64,000 bases of DNA from Paracoccaceae bacterium (GCA_016936395.1 JAFGXY010000043.1:62001-126000); one strand, 5' to 3'. Positions 54,849 through 63,636 are shown, numbered from the stretch's first letter. Notes: generated by a model from the letters alone, not told the origin. Numbers and translations are program-made.

Positions 54849-55283
54849 ATGCTGGTCAGTCAAATCCTGAAATCGAAAGCCGATGATGACGTGGTGACCG
54901 TGCCCACCGGCACCGAAGTCAGCCATGTTGCTGAAATCCTTGCCACACGCAAGATCGGCACCGTGGTGGTGTCAAATGATGGCAAGACCATTCTGGGCAT
55001 CGTGTCCGAGCGTGACATCGTCAAGGATGTCGCGCGCAACGGCACGGTCTGCCTGATCGCCCTGGTCGAGGCGGTGATGACCCACCCGGTGCAGACCTGC
55101 ACAAGGTCGGACCGATCGGACGCGGTGCTGGAGCGGATGACGGTCGGCCGGTTTCGCCACATGCCGGTGGTGGAAGGGGACCGGATGGTGGGCCTGATCT
55201 CTCTGGGTGATGTGGTCAAGGCCCGCCTGTCGCAACTGGCGGTGGAAAATGATGCGCTGGAAGGCATGATCAAGGGCTTTTGA
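54849..55283 (+). CDS. Tandem CBS domain protein
   Basis: 144 residues made of two CBS motifs and little else: the first around VPTGTEVSHVAEILATRKIGTVVV and SERDIVK, the second around CTRSDRSDAVLERMTVGRFRHMPVV and LGDVVKARL. CBS pairs bind adenine nucleotides; stand-alone ones regulate partner proteins or act as energy sensors. The partner is unknown. ATG 54849 has GGGAGGAG upstream. Divergent from mmsA. Confidence 0.9.
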   Translation: MLVSQILKSKADDDVVTVPTGTEVSHVAEILATRKIGTVVVSNDGKTILGIVSERDIVKDVARNGTVCLIALVEAVMTHPVQTCTRSDRSDAVLERMTVGRFRHMPVVEGDRMVGLISLGDVVKARLSQLAVENDALEGMIKGF

Positions 55284-55442
55284 CCCGATGTGTTCTAAGG
55301 CCTGACCGGCGCGTTCACGCGCGTTTGCGGGATGCGCGCGTGTGCGTCTGACAAAACTTGTGCTGCACTGCAGCGCTTTCGGGCTTGCATCCGGGTGCGC
55401 AGTATTGTTGCGTGCGGCCGTCACTTAACGCGGGAGACCCCC

Positions 55443-55943
55443 ATGCGCATCGGCCTTTATCCCGGCACCTTTGATCCTGTCACGCTGGGCCATGTCGATA
55501 TCATCGGGCGCGCGATGGCACTGGTGGATCGTCTGGTGATTGGCGTGGCGATCAACCGCGACAAGGGGCCGCTGTTCAGTCTGGAAGAACGGGTGGCGAT
55601 GGTCGGGGCCGAATGTGCCGCCATCGCCGCGAAAACCGGGGGCGAAATCATCGTGCACCCGTTTGAAAACCTGCTGATCGACTGCGCCCGCGATGTGGGG
55701 GCCACGATCATCGTGCGCGGCCTGCGCGCGGTGGCCGATTTCGAGTATGAGTTTCAGATGGTTGGCATGAACCGCGCGCTGGATGCCAGCATCGAGACGG
55801 TGTTCCTGATGGCCGATGTCAAGCGACAGGCGATCGCGTCGAAACTGGTCAAGGAAATCGCCCGGCTTGGCGGGGATGTGTCGCATTTCGTGACCCCGCC
55901 GGTCGCGGCGGCGCTGCGCAGCCGCTATGCCGGCATGGCATAG
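55443..55943 (+). CDS. coaD: Phosphopantetheine adenylyltransferase
   Basis: Penultimate step of coenzyme A synthesis: transfers AMP to 4'-phosphopantetheine. GLYPGTFDPVTLGHVDII carries the nucleotidyltransferase TxGH motif, and IVRGLRAVADFEYEFQM is diagnostic. ATG 55443 with GGGAG upstream; 166 residues, the usual length. The 37 extra track residues are not real. Confidence 0.97.
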   Translation: MRIGLYPGTFDPVTLGHVDIIGRAMALVDRLVIGVAINRDKGPLFSLEERVAMVGAECAAIAAKTGGEIIVHPFENLLIDCARDVGATIIVRGLRAVADFEYEFQMVGMNRALDASIETVFLMADVKRQAIASKLVKEIARLGGDVSHFVTPPVAAALRSRYAGMA

Positions 55944-55984
55944 GAACGAACGACGCCACCACGGCTTTGCCGACTGATGCGCAG

Positions 55985-58543
55985 CTATTTGGGCGCGCGC
56001 AGCACGCCTGTGCCGCGTCCGGGTGCCGCTGCGGCAGCGGTCACTTGCGCCAGCAAGGCCGGATCCAGTGCCACGCCGCGCTTTTCGGCGCTGGCCTTGA
56101 CCGCGCTGCACAATTGCGGGGCTTGGCGCAGCAGGGCGAGAAAGCGCGCTTCCTCCAGTGTCAGCAAGGTGGTGTGGCTGATGGCCCTGACCCGTGCCCG
56201 TCGCGGACGGCGCAACAGAAGCGACAGTTGCCCGAACATCTCGCCGCGGCCCAACATTACCCGGCTTCCGGCCTGTTCCAGCTCGACCGCGCCCGAGGCG
56301 ACAAACCAGACCCGGTCGGGGCGGTCTTCCTTGCGCATCAGAACGTCGCCCGGTTTGGCGTAGACGGTCTTCATCTGTGCCGACAATTGTGCCAGCGACG
56401 CCGGGTCCAGATCAGAAAACAGCGGAAAGCCGCGCACGATATCGGACCGCTGCAACCGCAGGTCCAGCCGGGGGCGGCGGGCAAGGGCGGCGCGCTCGGC
56501 GGCGGTCTGGTCGCGCAGGGACATCCGCAGTTCCGGGCCGATCAGGCCATCGGCGGTCATCTGGTCATATTCGGCCTCTTCGCGTTGCAACACCAGACGG
56601 CGGATCAGACGGCGTTCCAGCCGTTCGGCATAGCCGGGAAACTGGGTGCGCAGCCCCTCCAGCTCATGCGTGGCATCCTCGACCCGGCGCTTGATCAGGT
56701 CATGCAGCAACCCCGCCACCCGGCGGCCATGGATGCGCAGGATGCGGCTTTCGACAAAGCCGGTCAGTGCTCGCAACATCTGGCGCTGTGCCACCAGCAT
56801 CTCGAAGCGGTCTTCGGTGATGCGTTCCAGCGGGGATTTCCGGCGAAACCGGTTGTGCAACCATTCCGCCGCCCGCATCGCCCGTCCCGGCATCAGCGCG
56901 CGGCGCGCCTGCGCGCGATAGCCCGAGCGGCCTTCGGTGCGGGTGGCTTCGATCAGGCGGTCGGCATCGGCCAGCATCTGGTCGGCCAGCCGGGCGGTCA
57001 TCAGGTTTTCCTGAAACGCCTCAAGGATCAGATCGCGTTCATGCCCGGCAAGCGCGACAAGGCCCAGCGTGACCCGGTCCTTGTCCAGAATATCGCGGGC
57101 GTCATCGGCGCGTTCGACCGATGCGTTCAGCCGTTCGCCAAAGCGCACCGCCTCATCGCGCACGATGGCGGGGGTCAGGTCCAACTGGCGCGTGGTCTCG
57201 GCCACGGTTTCGCGCACCTCTTGCAGCGACACCGCCACCACCTGTTCCGACAAGGCGCGGTCCAGCGGCGACAGCCGGTCCAGCCCCAGCCAGGCGATCA
57301 CCGCGCGCAAGGTGGTGCCCTGCACCAGCAAGGTGAACAGCACAAAGCCGGTGGCGATGATGCCGACCTGCCGTTTGGTTTCAACAAAGATCGCCGGGTT
57401 TTCGGTGACAGCCAGCGCCAGGGCAAGAGTCACCGCGCCGCGCAAACCGCCCCACAGGATGGCGATGCGGTAGGGGGCGCTGACCTTGGGCGACAGGCGC
57501 GCGGCGGTCAGCAGCGGCAACAGGCCGTAAAGCACGATCGCCCGCGCGACAAAGGCCGCAATCACCGTGACACCGATCAGCGCCACGTCACTGGGGCGCA
57601 GGAATTGCAGGATGCGCGGCACCAAGAGCGCCGCCAGCACAAAGATCAGCCCCCCCGCCCAATAAGCGATCAGCGCCCAGGCGTCGCGCAATTGCGACAG
57701 GGCAGCCGGTGAAATCCGACCCGGTGCCAGAAGGTTCACCGTCATCCCGGCGGCCACCACCGCCACAACGCCCGAAGCGCCGACCACCTGATCGGCAAGC
57801 AGAAAGGTGATGAACGGCGTGGCAAAGCTGACCGAGACCTGCGCCAGCGGCCAAGGGTTCATCCAGCCCATCAGCCGCACCGCCAGACGGCTGCCAACCC
57901 AGCCCACCACGGCGCCCGCCGCAATCAGCCAGGGCAGGCGCAGCAGGGCGGCGGCAATGTCGGGCTCGGCCTCACGCGCGGCGACGGCGGTCAGGAACAC
58001 CGAAAACAGTGCGATGGCGGCGGCGTCGTTCAGCAGGCTTTCGCCCTCGACGATGCGGGCCAGCCGTTGCGGGGCAGGGGTCGCGCGAAAGATGCTGACC
58101 ACGGCCGAGGGGTCGGTGGTCGAGACAATTGCCCCGATCAGCAGGCAGGCGATCAGCGGCAGGGTGGTAAAGGGGTGCAGCGCCAGACCGATGACAAAGG
58201 TTGCCACCACGACCGCGATCACCGCCAGCACCAGCACCGGCACCCAGTCGTCCAACAGCCGCCGCAGGTTCAGCGTCAGCGAGACCTGAAAGATCAGCAC
58301 CGGCAGAAAGACATAAAGAAACAGATCCGAGTTGATCGGCAGGTTCAGAATGACCTGCGCCACCGGGTTCAGCGCGTCGGTCATTTCGGTCTGCCAGAAC
58401 CATGCGGCCCCGGCACCAATGGCGATACCCACGGTGGCCAAAATCACCGTGACCGGCAGCCGCAGCCGGGCCGCAAGCGGCTCGGACAGGGCGATGACCA
58501 CGAACAGGGCCGACAGGATGGCAATCAGGGCGATAAGGTCCAT
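55985..58543 (-). CDS. CPA1-type cation:proton antiporter with C-terminal CAP-ED-like domain
   Basis: 852 residues. About 1-410 form a 12-13 helix NhaP-type antiporter with STTDPSAVVSIF and VEGESLLNDAAAIAL, the ion-binding region of this family. A long helical cytosolic stretch follows (about 420-690), then a cyclic-nucleotide-binding-like beta roll (FPLFSDLDPASLAQL, VWFVASGAVELEQAG). In the phosphate-binding cassette the usual FGE reads FGQ, so ligand binding is doubtful although PRRARV keeps an Arg. Probable Na+ or K+/H+ exchange for pH or ion balance, gated by the tail. Confidence 0.92.
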   Translation of the reverse strand: MDLIALIAILSALFVVIALSEPLAARLRLPVTVILATVGIAIGAGAAWFWQTEMTDALNPVAQVILNLPINSDLFLYVFLPVLIFQVSLTLNLRRLLDDWVPVLVLAVIAVVVATFVIGLALHPFTTLPLIACLLIGAIVSTTDPSAVVSIFRATPAPQRLARIVEGESLLNDAAAIALFSVFLTAVAAREAEPDIAAALLRLPWLIAAGAVVGWVGSRLAVRLMGWMNPWPLAQVSVSFATPFITFLLADQVVGASGVVAVVAAGMTVNLLAPGRISPAALSQLRDAWALIAYWAGGLIFVLAALLVPRILQFLRPSDVALIGVTVIAAFVARAIVLYGLLPLLTAARLSPKVSAPYRIAILWGGLRGAVTLALALAVTENPAIFVETKRQVGIIATGFVLFTLLVQGTTLRAVIAWLGLDRLSPLDRALSEQVVAVSLQEVRETVAETTRQLDLTPAIVRDEAVRFGERLNASVERADDARDILDKDRVTLGLVALAGHERDLILEAFQENLMTARLADQMLADADRLIEATRTEGRSGYRAQARRALMPGRAMRAAEWLHNRFRRKSPLERITEDRFEMLVAQRQMLRALTGFVESRILRIHGRRVAGLLHDLIKRRVEDATHELEGLRTQFPGYAERLERRLIRRLVLQREEAEYDQMTADGLIGPELRMSLRDQTAAERAALARRPRLDLRLQRSDIVRGFPLFSDLDPASLAQLSAQMKTVYAKPGDVLMRKEDRPDRVWFVASGAVELEQAGSRVMLGRGEMFGQLSLLLRRPRRARVRAISHTTLLTLEEARFLALLRQAPQLCSAVKASAEKRGVALDPALLAQVTAAAAAPGRGTGVLRAPK

Positions 58544-58570
58544 GGGTCGATGCTAAATCCTTTGGCCGGG

Positions 58571-58609
58571 AACAAAAAGAAAGGGCCGGTCACAAATGGC
58601 GACCGGCCC
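58571..58609 (-). terminator. Intrinsic terminator of gap
   Basis: On the minus strand GGGCCGGTC-N9-GACCGGCCC followed by TTTCTTTTTGTT, 26 bases after the gap stop codon. Confidence 0.85.
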
Positions 58610-58634
58610 GAAACATCGCAACTTTGGCGCGTGA

Positions 58635-59636
58635 TCAGATCAGCTTGCCCATTGCCACAGCCGTGTCGGCCATCCGGTTGGAAAAGCCCCATTCGTTGTC
58701 ATACCACGACAGAACCGAACACAGCGTGCCATCCATGACCTTGGTCTGGTCCATGTGGAAGACGCTGGAATGCGGATCATGGTTGAAGTCCATCGAGACA
58801 TTCTTGAACTCGGTATAGCCAAGGATGCCCTTCAGCTTGCCATCGGCCGCCGATTTGATCGCGGCGTTGATCTCGGCCACGCTGGTTGCGCGCTTGGCGA
58901 TGAACTTCAGGTCCACCACCGAGACGTTGGGGGTGGGCACACGGATGGCAAAACCATCCAGCTTGCCCTTCAGCGCGGGCAGCACCAGACCCACGGCCTT
59001 GGCAGCCCCGGTGCTGGTCGGGATCATCGACAAGGCCGCGGCGCGGCCGCGATACAGATCCTTGTGCATGGTGTCCAAGGTCGGCTGATCGCCGGTATAG
59101 CTGTGGATCGTGGTCATCATGCCGCGTTCGATGCCGATCACCTCGTTCAGCACATAAGCCACCGGCGACAGGCAATTGGTGGTGCACGATGCGTTCGACA
59201 CGATCAGGTCGTCGGCGGTCAGCGTGTCATGGTTCACGCCGAACACGATGGTCTTGTCGGCATCTTCGCCGGGGGCCGAGATCAGCACGCGCTTGGCGCC
59301 GTCTTCCAGATGCGCCCGGCATTTTTCCTTGCTGGTGAAGATGCCGGTGCATTCCATCACGATATCCACATCCGACCACGGCAGATCGGCCGGATTGCGC
59401 AGGGCGGTGACGCGAATGGGGCCACGGCCTGCGTCGATCCAGTCGTCACCGGTGGTCACTACGCCGGGAAAACGGCCATGCACGCTGTCAAAGCGCAACA
59501 GATGCGCGTTGGTTTCCACCGGGCCAAGGTCGTTGATGGCAACAACCTGAATATCCGTGCGCCCCGATTCAATGATCGCGCGCAGCACATTGCGCCCGAT
59601 CCGCCCGAACCCGTTGATGGCAACCTTGACTGTCAT
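58635..59636 (-). CDS. gap: Type I glyceraldehyde-3-phosphate dehydrogenase
   Basis: NAD-dependent glycolytic enzyme, 333 residues. [16 protein letters not shown] is the dinucleotide-binding start, [12 protein letters not shown] carries the catalytic Cys (about 152), and [18 protein letters not shown] and [13 protein letters not shown] are conserved. ATG 59636 with AAGGGAG upstream; the track start is nine residues too early. A 47-residue membrane microprotein gene lies 88 bases upstream on the same strand. Confidence 0.97.
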   Translation of the reverse strand: MTVKVAINGFGRIGRNVLRAIIESGRTDIQVVAINDLGPVETNAHLLRFDSVHGRFPGVVTTGDDWIDAGRGPIRVTALRNPADLPWSDVDIVMECTGIFTSKEKCRAHLEDGAKRVLISAPGEDADKTIVFGVNHDTLTADDLIVSNASCTTNCLSPVAYVLNEVIGIERGMMTTIHSYTGDQPTLDTMHKDLYRGRAAALSMIPTSTGAAKAVGLVLPALKGKLDGFAIRVPTPNVSVVDLKFIAKRATSVAEINAAIKSAADGKLKGILGYTEFKNVSMDFNHDPHSSVFHMDQTKVMDGTLCSVLSWYDNEWGFSNRMADTAVAMGKLI

Positions 59637-59724
59637 GGCAAACTCCCTTGCACAGCGACTCAATGGTCGAGCTGCGCGTCAAGATGCCCGGATCGACCTG
59701 AAACGCAACGCAAGTTTGCACCGC

Positions 59725-59868
59725 TCAGCGCCAGAACGCCAACCATTCCAGCAAGAAATCAAGCTTGGTCAGCAAGAACAGCATCGCCTGCCCGCCATTG
59801 CCAAGGATATCGGCCAGGATGGCGACGACGACCACGACGCCAAGGGAGAGGGCAATCTTGTCGGTCAT
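59725..59868 (-). CDS. 47-residue membrane microprotein upstream of gap
   Basis: MTDKIALSLGVVVVVAILADIL opens a membrane helix, followed by LGNGGQAMLFLLTKLDFLLEWLAFWR, a second amphipathic or membrane segment. I start it at ATG 59868, preceded by GGGGAC, rather than at the track start 13 codons earlier. Its codon use is normal. Probably co-transcribed with gap; function unknown. Confidence 0.6.
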   Translation of the reverse strand: MTDKIALSLGVVVVVAILADILGNGGQAMLFLLTKLDFLLEWLAFWR

Positions 59869-60041
59869 GCACGTCCCCAACGCGGCGGGCTGTTTGCCCC
59901 TTGGCACAAACGGCCCATCTGGCCTGATATCGGACTCGATAAAGGATAGACGCGCCCAAGAGAAGCGGCTTGCGTCAGACGGGCTTTGCCTTTGACGATT
60001 TCACAGGCTAGATGCGGCAGATCAGGAACGGAGTGGCGTGC

Positions 60042-61007
60042 ATGAGCGGTTTGCTGGCTTTGCTGGATGACGTGGCGGCGATTGCCAAGGTGGCGGCCAG
60101 TTCGGTCGATGATATCGCGGCGGCGGCGGCCAAGGCGGGCAGCAAGGCCGCAGGCGTGGTGATCGACGATGCCGCCGTCACGCCGAAATATGTCACCGGC
60201 TTTTCGGCCAGCCGTGAGTTGCCGATCATCTGGCGCATTGCCCTTGGGTCAGTGCGCAACAAGCTGGTGATCCTGCTGCCGGCGCTGCTGGCGCTGGATG
60301 CGTTCTTGCCGCAGGCGATCACGCCGCTGTTGATGCTGGGCGGTGCCTATCTGTGCTTTGAAGGCGCGGAAAAGGTCGCCCATGCGCTGTTTCCCCATGC
60401 CGACCCGGTGATCGAGGCGGATTTTGCCACTGGCGATGCAACGCATCTGGAAGAGGCAAAGGTCGCCGGCGCGATCAAGACGGATTTCATCCTGTCGGCC
60501 GAGATCATGACCATCGCCCTTGCCGCCATTCCACAAGGCACCGTCTGGATCGAGGCGGTGACGCTGGCGGTGGTGGGCCTGCTGATCACGGTTGCGGTCT
60601 ATGGCGCGGTGGCGCTGATCGTGAAGATGGATGACATCGGCCTGCACATGGCAGCGGGCGGCACGCGCGTCGGGCGCGCGATCGGGCGCGGGCTGGTGGT
60701 GGGGATGCCAAAGCTGCTGACGCTTTTGTCCACCGTCGGCACGCTGGCGATGCTGTGGGTGGGCGGGTCGATCGTCATTCACGGCATGGAGGAATTGGGT
60801 TTTGGCTGGCTGGGCCATCACATCCACGACCTCGCGGTGCTGGCCGGGCAGGCGGTGCCGCAGGCGCATGGCGCGGTCGAGTGGGGGGCCAAGGCGGCCA
60901 TGGACGGGGTGTTCGGTCTGGCGCTCGGGATGGTCCTGATCCCGCTGGTCACCCGGATCATTGCCCCGTTGTGGGGGCTGGTTGCGGGCCGCAAGGCCGC
61001 ACATTAG
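60042..61007 (+). CDS. DUF808 (YedI-like) inner membrane protein
   Basis: 321 residues from ATG 60042 (GGAG eight bases upstream). The conserved N-terminus MSGLLALLDDVAAIAKVAASSVDDIAAAAAKAGSKAAGVVIDDAAVTP is the DUF808 hallmark, and WRIALGSVRNKLVILLPALL begins the membrane part, with about six to eight helices. No biochemical function is known for the family. Confidence 0.9.
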   Translation: MSGLLALLDDVAAIAKVAASSVDDIAAAAAKAGSKAAGVVIDDAAVTPKYVTGFSASRELPIIWRIALGSVRNKLVILLPALLALDAFLPQAITPLLMLGGAYLCFEGAEKVAHALFPHADPVIEADFATGDATHLEEAKVAGAIKTDFILSAEIMTIALAAIPQGTVWIEAVTLAVVGLLITVAVYGAVALIVKMDDIGLHMAAGGTRVGRAIGRGLVVGMPKLLTLLSTVGTLAMLWVGGSIVIHGMEELGFGWLGHHIHDLAVLAGQAVPQAHGAVEWGAKAAMDGVFGLALGMVLIPLVTRIIAPLWGLVAGRKAAH

Positions 61008-61063
61008 CCTTTGCGCGCGCCACGCCCGTGCACGCACCGGGGGCGCCCGGCGCGGATTGCAGG

Positions 61064-61498
61064 TCAGGCGACCCTCAGAATGTCTTCCAGTTCTACATTG
61101 TCGCTCATCAGATCGGCGATCGAAACCTCGTCAAGCTTGGCGTAGAACGCGTCCAGCGCGCCGTTCAGCACGCATTTCAGCCGGCAAGCGGCAAACAGCG
61201 GACAATGGTTGGCACTGGCGGCGAAACATTCGGCAAAGGGCAGCGTGGCCTCCAATGCGCGAAACACCTCGCCCACGCGAATGGTATCGGCCGGACGACC
61301 CAGCATCAACCCACCCGAGCGGCCGCGGATCGTCCGCAGGAAGCCCTTTTGCGCCAGCATGTGAATGACCTGCGCCAAGTGGTTCTCGCTGGCGTTGCAG
61401 GTTTCCGCAACCTCGTGCTTGCGCACGATGCGACCCGGATTTGCGGCACAGAACATCAAGGCTCGCATGGCAAGATTCGTGCGGGTGGTCAAACGCAT
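61064..61498 (-). CDS. Rrf2 family regulator, NsrR/IscR-like with Cys cluster
   Basis: 144-residue winged-helix protein. MRLTTRTNLAMRALMFCA and the HTH (ETCNASENHLAQVIHMLAQKGFLRTIRGRSGGLML) are typical of Rrf2. The C-terminal region AECFAASANHCPLFAACRLK holds three spaced Cys in the place where NsrR and IscR bind an Fe-S cluster, with C-x7-C-x5-C spacing close to NsrR. Hence a nitric oxide or redox sensor is likely by family. Divergent from the SQR-like gene, its probable target. Confidence 0.9.
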   Translation of the reverse strand: MRLTTRTNLAMRALMFCAANPGRIVRKHEVAETCNASENHLAQVIHMLAQKGFLRTIRGRSGGLMLGRPADTIRVGEVFRALEATLPFAECFAASANHCPLFAACRLKCVLNGALDAFYAKLDEVSIADLMSDNVELEDILRVA

Positions 61499-61570
61499 GG
61501 CTGGTCCCTTGGTTAGACGTAGAATCGTAACAATCGTGCAATAAGATGTGTCACTAGGGAAAAGATGAAT

Positions 61571-61584
61571 ATGATCCAGATCAT
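61571..61584. promoter_or_regulatory. FNR-like palindrome 1
   Basis: ATGATCCAGATCAT: same 12-base core TGATCCAGATCA as the perfect site at 61654 but with A/T outer bases. It lies nearer the Rrf2 gene (73 bases before its start). Confidence 0.5.
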
Positions 61585-61599
61585 CTGGGATCAGTTCCG

Positions 61600-61621
61600 T
61601 TCACATTAACTTGCATGTGAA
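61600..61621. promoter_or_regulatory. Inverted repeat TTCACAT-N8-ATGTGAA
   Basis: Perfect 7-base arms with an 8-base spacer between the two FNR-like sites in the divergent Rrf2/SQR promoter region. Could be the operator of the Rrf2 protein or another factor; it is not the CRP consensus, whose half-sites face the other way. Confidence 0.35.
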
Positions 61622-61653
61622 AGGCGACTTTTTGTGCCGTTTGGGCGCTTTAC

Positions 61654-61667
61654 TTGATCCAGATCAA
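61654..61667 (+). promoter_or_regulatory. FNR/FnrL-type box upstream of the SQR-like gene
   Basis: TTGATCCAGATCAA is a perfect match to the Fnr/Dnr operator TTGAT-N4-ATCAA. It is centred 62 bases before the start codon of the SQR-like gene, suggesting oxygen or nitrogen-oxide control. Activation or repression depends on the unmapped promoter. Confidence 0.72.
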
Positions 61668-61722
61668 ATCGCCAGCCAAAGCATACAATCATATACCGGA
61701 ATATGTGCAGGAGGAGTGCGAC

Positions 61723-63090
61723 ATGACACTTTTTTACGACCCCCGGCTTTTGGCCTCGACCCGGCGCGGATTTCTGGGTGCAGCGGCAGGTGGTCTGGCA
61801 GCGGCAGCCATGGTGCGTCCTGCGCGGGCGCAAGCCGTCGCGACCAAAGCCAAGATCGTTATCCTTGGGGCTGGGGCCGGTGGCACCGGTCTTGCCAATA
61901 CGCTGGCCGGACGGCTGGACGGGGCCGAGATCACCATCGTCGATGGCCGCAAGCAGCATTTGTATCAACCGGGGTTCACGCTGATTGCGTCGGGGTTGAA
62001 GCCTGCGTCCTATTCGGTATCGCCCACCGGCGACTGGCTGCCTAAGCAGGTCAAATGGGTGGAAGAATACGCCGCCAACATCGACCCCGAAGCCCAGACC
62101 GTGACCACGACAGGCGGCACCAAGCTGGCCTATGACTATCTGGTTCTGGCCCCCGGCCTGACGCTGAACTGGGACGCGGTCGAAGGCTTTGATCTGGGAA
62201 TGGTCGGCAAGGATGGCATCGGCGCGGTCTATGCCGGCCCCGATCATGCCGCAGCGACATGGACTGCGATGGATGCCTTTACCGACAAGGGCGGTGTCGC
62301 GCTGTTCGGTCGCCCGGCGACGGAAATGAAATGCGCCGGCGCGCCGCTGAAATATACCTTCATCACCGATGATTATCTGCGCCGCAAAGGCACGCGTGAT
62401 CGCTCGCAGATCATCTATGCCGCCAACAACAAGGCGCTGTTCTCGGTCCCGGTGGTGAATGAAAAGCTGAAACTGCTGTTCCGCGACAAGGCGGTTGACG
62501 TGCGTTGGGACCATGTCCTGAAAGGCATCGATGTCGCCACCAAGACAGCCACCTATGTGATCCCGGCCACGCAGACCATCAAGGACGGTGCGATCGTCGA
62601 TACCCCGGCCCGCGAAGAAAAGATCGGCTTCGACTTCATCAACGTGATCCCGCCGATGACCGCGCCAAAGGTTGTCAGAGAGTCGGGTCTGTCCTGGGCC
62701 GACAAATGGGTGGGCGAGGGCTGGATCGAGGTTGACCAGTCGAACCTGCGCCACCTGCGCTATCCCAACATCTTCGGGGTCGGTGACATCAACGGCGTGC
62801 CCAAGGGCAAGACGGCGGCTTCGGTGAAATGGCACATTCCGGTGGTTGTCGATCACCTTGTGGCCTCAATTCAGGGCAAGGAAGGCACCGAGGTGTTCAA
62901 TGGCTATACCTCTTGCCCGATGATCACCAAGATCGGCCGCGCCATGCTGATCGAGTTCGACTACAAGGACAATCTGGTGCCGTCCTTCCCCGGTGTCATC
63001 GCCCCGCTGGAGGAATTGTGGATCAGCTGGCTGATGAAGGAAACCGCCCTCAAGCCCACGTATAACGCCATGCTGCGCGGCAAGGCATAA
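61723..63090 (+). CDS. TAT-targeted sulfide:quinone oxidoreductase-like flavoprotein
   Basis: 455 residues. An N-terminal twin-arginine signal (STRRGFLGAAAGGLAAAAM, cleavage near ARAQA) precedes a pyridine-nucleotide-disulfide-oxidoreductase fold: VILGAGAGGTGLAN binds FAD and GRKQHLYQPGFTLIASG is an SQR-like segment. Two Cys match the conserved SQR redox pair: KCAGAP (about 204) and TSCPM (about 397). The third Cys of R. capsulatus-type SQR is not evident. Sulfide oxidation to quinone is therefore likely, but flavocytochrome c-like or related enzymes cannot be excluded. ATG 61723 with AGGAGGAG upstream. DUF5368 follows after 11 bases. Confidence 0.82.
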   Translation: MTLFYDPRLLASTRRGFLGAAAGGLAAAAMVRPARAQAVATKAKIVILGAGAGGTGLANTLAGRLDGAEITIVDGRKQHLYQPGFTLIASGLKPASYSVSPTGDWLPKQVKWVEEYAANIDPEAQTVTTTGGTKLAYDYLVLAPGLTLNWDAVEGFDLGMVGKDGIGAVYAGPDHAAATWTAMDAFTDKGGVALFGRPATEMKCAGAPLKYTFITDDYLRRKGTRDRSQIIYAANNKALFSVPVVNEKLKLLFRDKAVDVRWDHVLKGIDVATKTATYVIPATQTIKDGAIVDTPAREEKIGFDFINVIPPMTAPKVVRESGLSWADKWVGEGWIEVDQSNLRHLRYPNIFGVGDINGVPKGKTAASVKWHIPVVVDHLVASIQGKEGTEVFNGYTSCPMITKIGRAMLIEFDYKDNLVPSFPGVIAPLEELWISWLMKETALKPTYNAMLRGKA

Positions 63091-63101
63091 GGAGGATCAC
63101 C

Positions 63102-63455
63102 ATGAAACAACTGACACTGGAAACCCTGATTGCGGTTTGGGAAGAAATGTTCGGCAAGGGCCCGTTCTGGGCGATGGCTGGGGCGGCGATCGTGATCACG
63201 CTGGCCTATCTGTTCGTTCTGGTGCGCGATCGCAGCCTGTCGATGAAGAAGTTTCTTTACGCCCAACTGTCGATGCCCTTTGGCGCGGCGGCGGCCGTGC
63301 TGTTCGTGCAGTCGGTCACCTCATCGGGCTTTTCCGACATCGGCGGCCCGATCGACTGGGTCGTCTTGCTGGGTGTCGCGGCGGCCGGGGCGATGGGCCT
63401 TGCCATTCTGGTCTACACCGCGGAATCCCTCTTGATGCGTAAACAAGAGGCCTGA
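63102..63455 (+). CDS. DUF5368 membrane protein
   Basis: 117 residues with three hydrophobic helices (about 24-42, 55-70 and 80-105) and charged ends. It directly follows the SQR-like gene and is closed off by a terminator, so it belongs to the same transcript. By context it might anchor or assist the flavoprotein at the membrane, which is inference only; no function is known. Confidence 0.82.
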   Translation: MKQLTLETLIAVWEEMFGKGPFWAMAGAAIVITLAYLFVLVRDRSLSMKKFLYAQLSMPFGAAAAVLFVQSVTSSGFSDIGGPIDWVVLLGVAAAGAMGLAILVYTAESLLMRKQEA

Positions 63456-63477
63456 TGCCACCTCTTTAGGCACGACC

Positions 63478-63516
63478 CGCCCCCCACTGCCGTGCCGGCT
63501 GGGGGGCGTTTTATTT
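63478..63516 (+). terminator. Intrinsic terminator of the SQR-DUF5368 operon
   Basis: Stem CGCCCCCCA/TGGGGGGCG with a 13-base loop, followed by TTTTATTTTT. Confidence 0.88.
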
Positions 63517-63541
63517 TTGACCGAAAGGGCGCGCCGGCCCC

Positions 63542-63555
63542 TCAAAGCGCTTTGA
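63542..63555. promoter_or_regulatory. LacI-type palindrome upstream of glgP
   Basis: TCAAAGCGCTTTGA is a perfect 14-base palindrome with the central CG and flanking AA/TT typical of LacI-family operators. It lies about 190 bases before glgP in an otherwise gene-free gap of 279 bases. Confidence 0.4.
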
Positions 63556-63636
63556 AGGTGGTAACAAACGGAAATTGTTTTGTTTTATTCACGTGCGTTC
63601 GCCATCTGGGTGCGCTACCACTTGGGTGACGCACAA

